From positions 7,812,001 through 7,876,000 of the forward strand of contig CM072337.1 in the NCBI GenBank assembly GCA_036874045.1: a stretch of DNA of 64,000 nucleotides, written 5' to 3'. Origin of the DNA: Cymodocea nodosa. Taxonomy: Eukaryota; Streptophyta; Magnoliopsida; Alismatales; Cymodoceaceae. The notes below the pieces were generated by a model. That model did not search any database, was not told the origin of the DNA, and saw only the letters and a list, made by a program, of their open reading frames with translations. A program made the position numbers and the translations under genes. Positions within the stretch are counted from its first letter, which is position 1, and each line of letters begins with the position of its first letter. Of the stretch, positions 58,760 to 64,000 are shown piece by piece.

Positions 58760-61027
58760 ATGGTCTCCAAGTTCTACAGAGGTCGTGGCAGAGGAAAAGG
58801 CAAAAGCAGAAGAGATGCAAAAGGAAAAGAAATAGAGAATGATGAAGTTCCACGTACTTGGTTTAAGAAAATATTTCGAGTGGACAAAAGGTTAGAAGAA
58901 CTTTATAGAGATTACTTCTTTTCTCAGGATATATTAGATAAAGTTAGACAAGAACTTCAACATACTAATGCAAGTATTAAATACATGTGTATTCGAAGTA
59001 AATATGATAGAGAATACAGAATGAAATGTGATGAGATTGCATTTTTGGAATAGTATGCAAAATATTTGGAAAAAGGTGTAGGTTCATCAAATAGAACTCC
59101 TCAAACTCCTATAAATGGTACAAGATTACATGCATTTGAGGAAGAGCATGAATTAACTATCCCTACTCCTTTATATTCAAAACAAGTAGAATCAGATATT
59201 GTTGTAGACAAAACAAAAGTTGATAGTCTTCGAAAGACTGTTGCAATAGAAAGTGCTTTAGAAGAATTAAAGCAGAAAACTTTTATGAAGCAATTTGAAA
59301 AGAAAATAGCAATACTTGAAAAGGAGAAACAGAAATGTTATAGAAGAAGGATAGTTAGAAAAATTATGTCTAAGGAAACAAAGTCTTTTGAAAAAGGAAA
59401 ATCAGATGAAAATTTATTTCCAAAGGACAATGTATGTCTAGACATTATACCTTATTGTGCATTTGATAAACTCATCAGTTCCGAACACACTGAAACTGAT
59501 GAAGATAATGAGACTTTATTTTCCCTTGCTAGAAAACTTGAGAAGAAATCCAAGTCAAATATGAGCTCAAGTTTTTCTATTAGTACAAGTCCTGATGATG
59601 CAGAAATTGACAAATCAGAGCATCAGGCACCTGACATTGAACAAGTTATTGCAGATATAATTGACAATGTTGAGGCAGTAACTTGTTCAAAGGCTGAATT
59701 GTCTGGAGTAGTAGATATTGAAAATGTTAAGACTCTAGAAGAGCTAAAAGTTAACCAGCCTTCTACGGAATCTATAGAAGCAGAGTTTGAGAATTCATAG
59801 CATGAATCAGTGGAAATATCTGTTGAACAAAATGAACAATTACAAACAGATACACCGGCTGTAGAATTTGTGGAAAAATTGTACTCTGAACATTCTATAG
59901 AGACTAAACAGATGAATGTTGAGCATATTGACAATGTTTCTAACACTGTTGAAGCTAAAGAATCAAGCTTACTTGAGCAGCTTCAAGATAATATTTTGGA
60001 AGAGGAACAACATGACATTCATTTTGAAGAAGAGGTTCCTGAAGATGAATTAATCTCTGAATCACGGCTTCAGGTATCACCTTCTTTATGTACAATATTA
60101 AAAATTCAAGGTAATGCAATTCATTTTAGATCTGAAGAAGCATTGCAGAAATACAATAATCTGATTACATGTCAGATTCTGCATGCTCGTCCCATAAACT
60201 TCAGAAATTTGATGGACATAAGAGATCTGTTTGAGTTTCAAGGCCTCATTAAATTCTTGCCAGTAGGAACGAAATGGAAGCAATACATAGAGCTTATTGC
60301 AGCTTTTTATAGCAATCTAGACAAGAATGGAAATTTTCTGAAAACTCAAATAAATGAACAGGAGTTTATATTGTCTCCTGAGTTAATTTTTGAAGTTTTA
60401 GGATTAAAGAATGAAGGTGTTGTTGTTACCAACAGATTTGACATAATAAGACAACTGGAATGGAACATTCAGTATTTATTAGAAATTCTAGATGTATATT
60501 CTGAAATGAGATTAATGGAAAATCTGAATGCAGAGGCAATGTTTATTGTAAATATATTGCATGCAAATTTATTTCAGAGAGTTGGACACAATATGGAAGT
60601 CAGCAGAAGTTGTTTATATGCAACTTATAGCTTGCTGAATAGAATTCAAATCAATTGGTTTGATGTTTTCACTTCTCAACTACAGCATATGAGTTCAAAG
60701 TTATTTTATGATGATGCTGTATGTAGACTCATTGCAAGCCAATTGAATTTATCCGACTGGCCCTCTGAAACTAAAGGCATGAGAGCATTTATTGTCAAAG
60801 ATTTGCAAAAATTCCAGGCCATGCATAAACTTCAACGACAACAACAACAACAACCTGATATAGACCATATACAACAACAACAATAAAGTTATTCAGTTCA
60901 AGCAGAACAGCAAACCCAGCTACCTCCTGACTTAGATGTAGTGCTTAACGACATCAGAAATGATATTAGGCATCTAGGAGATAAAATATGTAATGCTATA
61001 AGTGATATACTTAGGAGGGGTCGATAA
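58760..61027 (+). pseudogene. Cop-1b accessory protein ORF, nearly complete
   Basis: Best preserved copy of the shared accessory gene: one frame of 755 codons from MVSKFYRGRGRGKGKSRRD to 'AISDILRRGR', broken only by in-frame stops near 59051, 59798 and 60884. The N-terminus is an Arg/Gly/Lys tail. Then helical regions ('QFEKKIAILEKEKQK'), an acidic middle, and the conserved domain (about 60090-60800) with 'ILHARPINFRNLMDIRDLFE', 'LIAAFYSNLDKNGNF', 'VLGLKNEGV', 'VGHNMEVSRSCLYATYSLLN', 'RIQINWFDV' and 'KLFYDDAVCRL'. A CAA repeat encodes a Gln tract near 60835-60883. No signal peptide or membrane helix is visible. It may bind nucleic acid through the basic tail; that is a guess. The domain recalls the 'putative plant transposon protein' type. 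Confidence 0.8.
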
Positions 61028-61523
61028 CTGTTTTTGTTTGTTTCTGAATACAAAATGTAATATTTGTATTACTTGTTTGATTCATTGAACAATACATTTT
61101 TCTGTAAATGTGTTCAATTATTATTCTTGTTTACAGAAATCGTTGTTGTAATTCTCTTATATACATATATATATTCTCTGTAATTATCTTTTTGATTAAT
61201 GACAAAAAAGGGGAGAAATATTATAAAAAGATGATTATGATCTTAATTGCATATATATATTATAAAAGGAGATGCTATTTAAATGGTTATTGTAATTTGA
61301 CAGATGATAATTAGAAAACTGATACTTATATAATTATTGACATCTTAGAGTTTTAGTTCTGAGAGGTAAAATTTACACAAACAATAGAAATAAGCTTAAG
61401 TGAACTTAAGTCAACAAACAAGTTTGTTGAATTAAAAGTTAACTCAATGAAGGTGCTTTGTTGAGTTAAACATATTTCATAATTGATTTAATATGGTTTT
61501 GTCATCATCAAAAAGGGGGAGAT
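61028..61523 (+). other. Cop-1b 3' noncoding end with palindromes and polypurine tract
   Basis: Contains a TA-rich stretch (61158-61180), a purine-tract-like AAAAAAGGGGAGAAAT near 61205, GTTGAATTAAAAGTTAACTC and TTGTTGAGTTAA palindromic words (61425-61470), and the terminal tract AAAAAGGGGGAGAT at 61510-61523. The small open frame at 61108-61314 is not supported as a gene. Confidence 0.7.
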
Positions 61524-63180
61524 TGTTGAGTATTTTTGTTTTGATGATGTGTGCTGAATGAAAATAATCATATTTGCTCAATTACTATTGCTTGTAAAAA
61601 GAAATTAAAATCATCAATTAATATAGAAAAAGCTTACTGATATAAATACTTGTCTGTATTGGATCTGAAGTTAATAACTAGTCGTTTCGTTGCATTAATT
61701 TCTCATTTAGCTAAATGTTAAGTTAACGTGTGTTTTTATTGAAAAGTATGATATGTTTTAAAGTTATATCTTCTGTATCATGAACAGTGCACGTTTAGAC
61801 AACTCATTAAGTTAGAGTTTTGTTTGTATAGAGGTCACGTGAGAACTCGTTAAGTTAGAGGCTTAAAGGTTAAAATAGGTCACGTGATAACTCGTTAAGT
61901 TAGTGAGTAAAAGAAGAGACGAACTCGTTAAGTTAGTGTTATACACGTGGTGAAATTATAAGTTACGAATGTTGTATTGTATCACGTGAGGTGCACATGT
62001 TTAACTCGTTAAGTTAACATAACTAAACGCGTTGAGTTGCTATATTGAACACTAAGGCAACGCGTTAGGTTAGCGTTATAAACTTAAGTTGTTATTTTTT
62101 GCACATGGTAAAATTCTTATTATAAAAACATTTGTTTATTACTGGTTCGTTGAGATATCATAATACAACAGAAATGGTTCGTTGAGTTATCATAACACAA
62201 CGGAGATGGTTCGTTGAGATAGCATAACACCACAGACTTAGTTCGTTGAGTTAGCTACAGTACTTGTCACGTGAAATGGCACATGAGGAACTCGTTAAGT
62301 TAGAAACGTTAAGTTATATATATACTTATGTTTCTCGTTTAGTTAACATTAAAGTAACGACTTCTTATTACACTGATGAAAAAACTTTTGGACGAGAAAG
62401 TTTATTTTGTAGGAAATTTTTCAGAGATCCAAGACTGATGATTAAAGAAAATTTGAAATATAAACGTGGGTTAGAACGTGTGTGTTTCAATGAAGGAAAA
62501 AGGAAAGACATGGAGAAGTGGAAAATTGGTAGTGGTTAAACGTGAAGGATATGCATGAAATGAAGATACAGTATAAAAGGCATAGAATTCTCGTTGATCA
62601 ATTAATCCTTACACACAAAAAGAAAAATCTTTTCAAGGATCAAACCATCCTTGCACACAAAAAGAAAAATCTTTTCAAGGATCAAAACATCCCTGCACAC
62701 CAAAAGAAAAATCTTTTTCAGGGATCAAAAACACCTTCTCAGGGAAAATCTCTTAAGTGGAAGAAAGTTCAGTGAAGCATAAAAAGGTAAATTTTCGTCA
62801 CTAAAGATTTGAAGTATCAGAAGAAAGCAAATTCGGTGAAGCATGAAAAGACAAGTTATTCGTCACTGAAGAATTGCTGAAGAAGAAAAAGAAGAAGAAG
62901 AAAGATCTCAAACAGGGAGAAAAGTTTTAAATTCCACAAATTAGTTTTCTCTATTTGTAGTTATGAAATTGTTTAGATGATACATGGTATCGAAATATAA
63001 TTGCATCTACAATTTCTGAGGAGAATTGAATTGTATATTGTAATTGAAACCTTGAATAAAAATGATTTTATGAAAACAATGTCTCGACTTGTTTTTGAGT
63101 TTTAAAGTTTCAATTATATTTCAGAAAATATTAAAGATACACAATTCACCCCCCCTCTTGTGTAGTCATACGATCCTACA
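61524..63180 (+). repeat. Cop-1b 3' LTR
   Basis: TGTTGAGTAT..GATCCTACA, 1657 bases, close to the 5' LTR (differences are scattered single bases and two bases of length). TATA box near 62572-62579, three hairpin units near 62607-62732. The two open frames here (62264-62539 and 62542-62775) are broken in the other LTR and are not supported as genes. Confidence 0.93.
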
Positions 63181-63204
63181 AAGAGGAATGAATGCACTAA
63201 CTTG
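63181..63204 (+). other. 24-base junction segment identical to Cop-2 gag
   Basis: Every base equals 24374-24397 of Cop-2 gag. It sits exactly between the end of the Cop-1b LTR and the point where homology to Gyp-B/Gyp-A accessory sequence begins. It is either a leftover of a second Cop-2 copy into which a Cop-1 element had inserted, or filler DNA copied during break repair. Confidence 0.8.
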
Positions 63205-64000
63205 GAAAAATCATTTAGAACTTAGAACAATAAAGATCAAAGTGATTTTGTTCCATTCTGTAATACCATGAAGACAGAGATGGAGCAAAACTTCTAGGAT
63301 CAGATTGACACGATAGAATTCATCAAACAGTCAGAGGAATGTCATTCAAGGCAGAAGATCAAAAATACTACTAGAGAAAAGCAACTTGAAAAGGTAGAGG
63401 AGGATCTATTCTTTTTTACAAGAAGGCTTGTAAATTTGAATGTTAGAATACCTCAAATAATGGAAACAAGAATACGAGTAGCAATTGAAATAGCCGTAAA
63501 TAGAGAAAGAAGAATTAGGCCGAACAATGAAGTTGCCTTAGAACTTATAAGAAGGAAATCACAACTGTGATTTATAAGAAAGATAGCTGTAAAAGCGGCT
63601 GTTCAACGAGAAAAAGAGCAAGCTAAAATGTCTACAGAACTAGAGCAGCAGTTGGAACCTTCACATCAAGCTCAACTAAGAGCAAGCTGAAGTAGTTGCA
63701 GCAGCAGAACAAGCAGGACCTTCAATTCCACCACTTAGACCATTAGAAAGGGTGGAAGTTATGGGGCCATCTACTGAAGAAGATTTAAGAGAGTTTGAAA
63801 AACTGGTTCGAGTTGGGAAAAGCAAAGGAGAACTAGAAGATTTGGCAGTAGCTAAAGTACATCTGGTGTTTTGATGCAATTCACAAAAGATGGGTTGCAG
63901 AAAAGTTGAAGGCTCAATACAAAGTTAAAGTTGAACAACATCAAGAAGCCACTGTCATACCTATTATAAGAGAAGCTGAGTTTGGTCCTTTGAGACCAGC
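63205..64000 (+). pseudogene. Gyp-A accessory protein ORF, 5' part, runs off the window
   Basis: Collinear with the start of the Gyp-B accessory ORF and its leader (Gyp-B 38925 downward). The ATG is at 63268. 'QIMETRIRVAIEIAVNRERR' equals 'QIMETRIKIATEIAVSKERQ' of Gyp-B, and 'VMGPSTEEDLREFEKLVR' equals 'MMGPSTEEEIREFAEPVQ'. Stops lie near 63298 and 63568, with a frame break near 63690 and another near 63870. The plus orientation and decay level fit the Gyp-A element interrupted at 22406. About 1.45 kb between the two pieces (integrase end to accessory leader) is missing. Confidence 0.8.

Larger units (their letters stand above)
49936..63180 (+). mobile_element. Cop-1b, complete SIRE-like Ty1/copia element, chimeric flanks
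   Basis: 13,245 bases with LTRs of 1655 and 1657 bases, primer site, gag, linker, protease, integrase, RT, RNase H, noncoding module, accessory ORF and polypurine tract, in the same order as Cop-1a. The left flank (CGAAG) is the Cop-2 3' LTR. The right flank (AAGAG) is a 24-base Cop-2 gag match and then Gyp-A accessory sequence, so no target duplication is found. Coding parts carry frameshifts and stops but less damage than Cop-1a. Most likely produced by recombination between two Cop-1 copies. Confidence 0.92.

Noticed and set aside
62542..62775. Open frame with a repeated 14-residue unit in the Cop-1b 3' LTR
   Set aside because: The unit is the 42-base minisatellite read in frame. The same position in the 5' LTR has a stop, and it lies in the LTR leader.

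Overview
The window is plant nuclear DNA made almost entirely of nested LTR retrotransposons. No free-standing host gene, rRNA, tRNA or CRISPR array was seen. A flowering plant, probably a eudicot with AT-rich DNA, is suggested by three things: SIRE-like Ty1/copia and Athila-like Ty3/gypsy polyproteins, an initiator-Met-tRNA-type primer site (TGGTATCAGAGC) in the copia elements and an Asp-tRNA-type site (TGGCGTCGTTGCCGGGGA) in the gypsy elements, and 5-base target duplications. The species cannot be named from this sequence.

Layout. 1-2624 is a relic gypsy 3' LTR and 3' noncoding end on the minus strand. A tandem LTR fragment (2625-3006) follows, then a decayed plus-strand gypsy element, called Gyp-A (5' LTR 3007-5018, pol pieces 5124-6049 and 20898-22406, accessory region 63205-64000). 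Gyp-A is interrupted by copia element Cop-1a (minus, 6050-20897), which itself carries a foreign solo LTR (7764-9911). Gyp-A is interrupted again by copia element Cop-2 (plus, 22407-49935). Cop-2 contains a complete gypsy element, Gyp-B (minus, 29371-46138, two 1854-base LTRs, target duplication GGATC). The Cop-2 3' LTR is cut by a complete copia element, Cop-1b (plus, 49936-63180). Cop-1b has mismatched flanks and looks like a recombination product.

The most interesting content is shared between elements that should be unrelated. (1) An accessory protein encoded 3' of pol is homologous in Cop-1, Cop-2 and Gyp-B, crossing the copia/gypsy boundary. (2) In all three it is preceded by a cluster of short palindromes (GTTGAGTTA..TAACTCAAC, or TTTCGGATAGTTA..TAACTATCCGAAA) and a TATA-like box about 90-100 bases before the ATG, so it looks like a cassette with its own promoter. 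(3) A roughly 1-kb noncoding module and a 58-base LTR block (57 of 58 identical) are shared between Cop-1 and the gypsy family. (4) Gyp-B has an abnormal gene order: the gag capsid region is missing from the 5' end and lies near the 3' end, in a predicted spliced gene, followed by an intact 379-codon F-box-like ORF.

None of the polyproteins is fully intact. Most disabling changes are single stops of the CAG/CAA/TGG to TAG/TAA type, plus a few frameshifts and deletions. Gyp-B is the best preserved, with only two in-frame stops in its 5' gag-pol frame and an uninterrupted F-box-like ORF. Homology statements were made by reading translations and alignments by eye; no database search was run.
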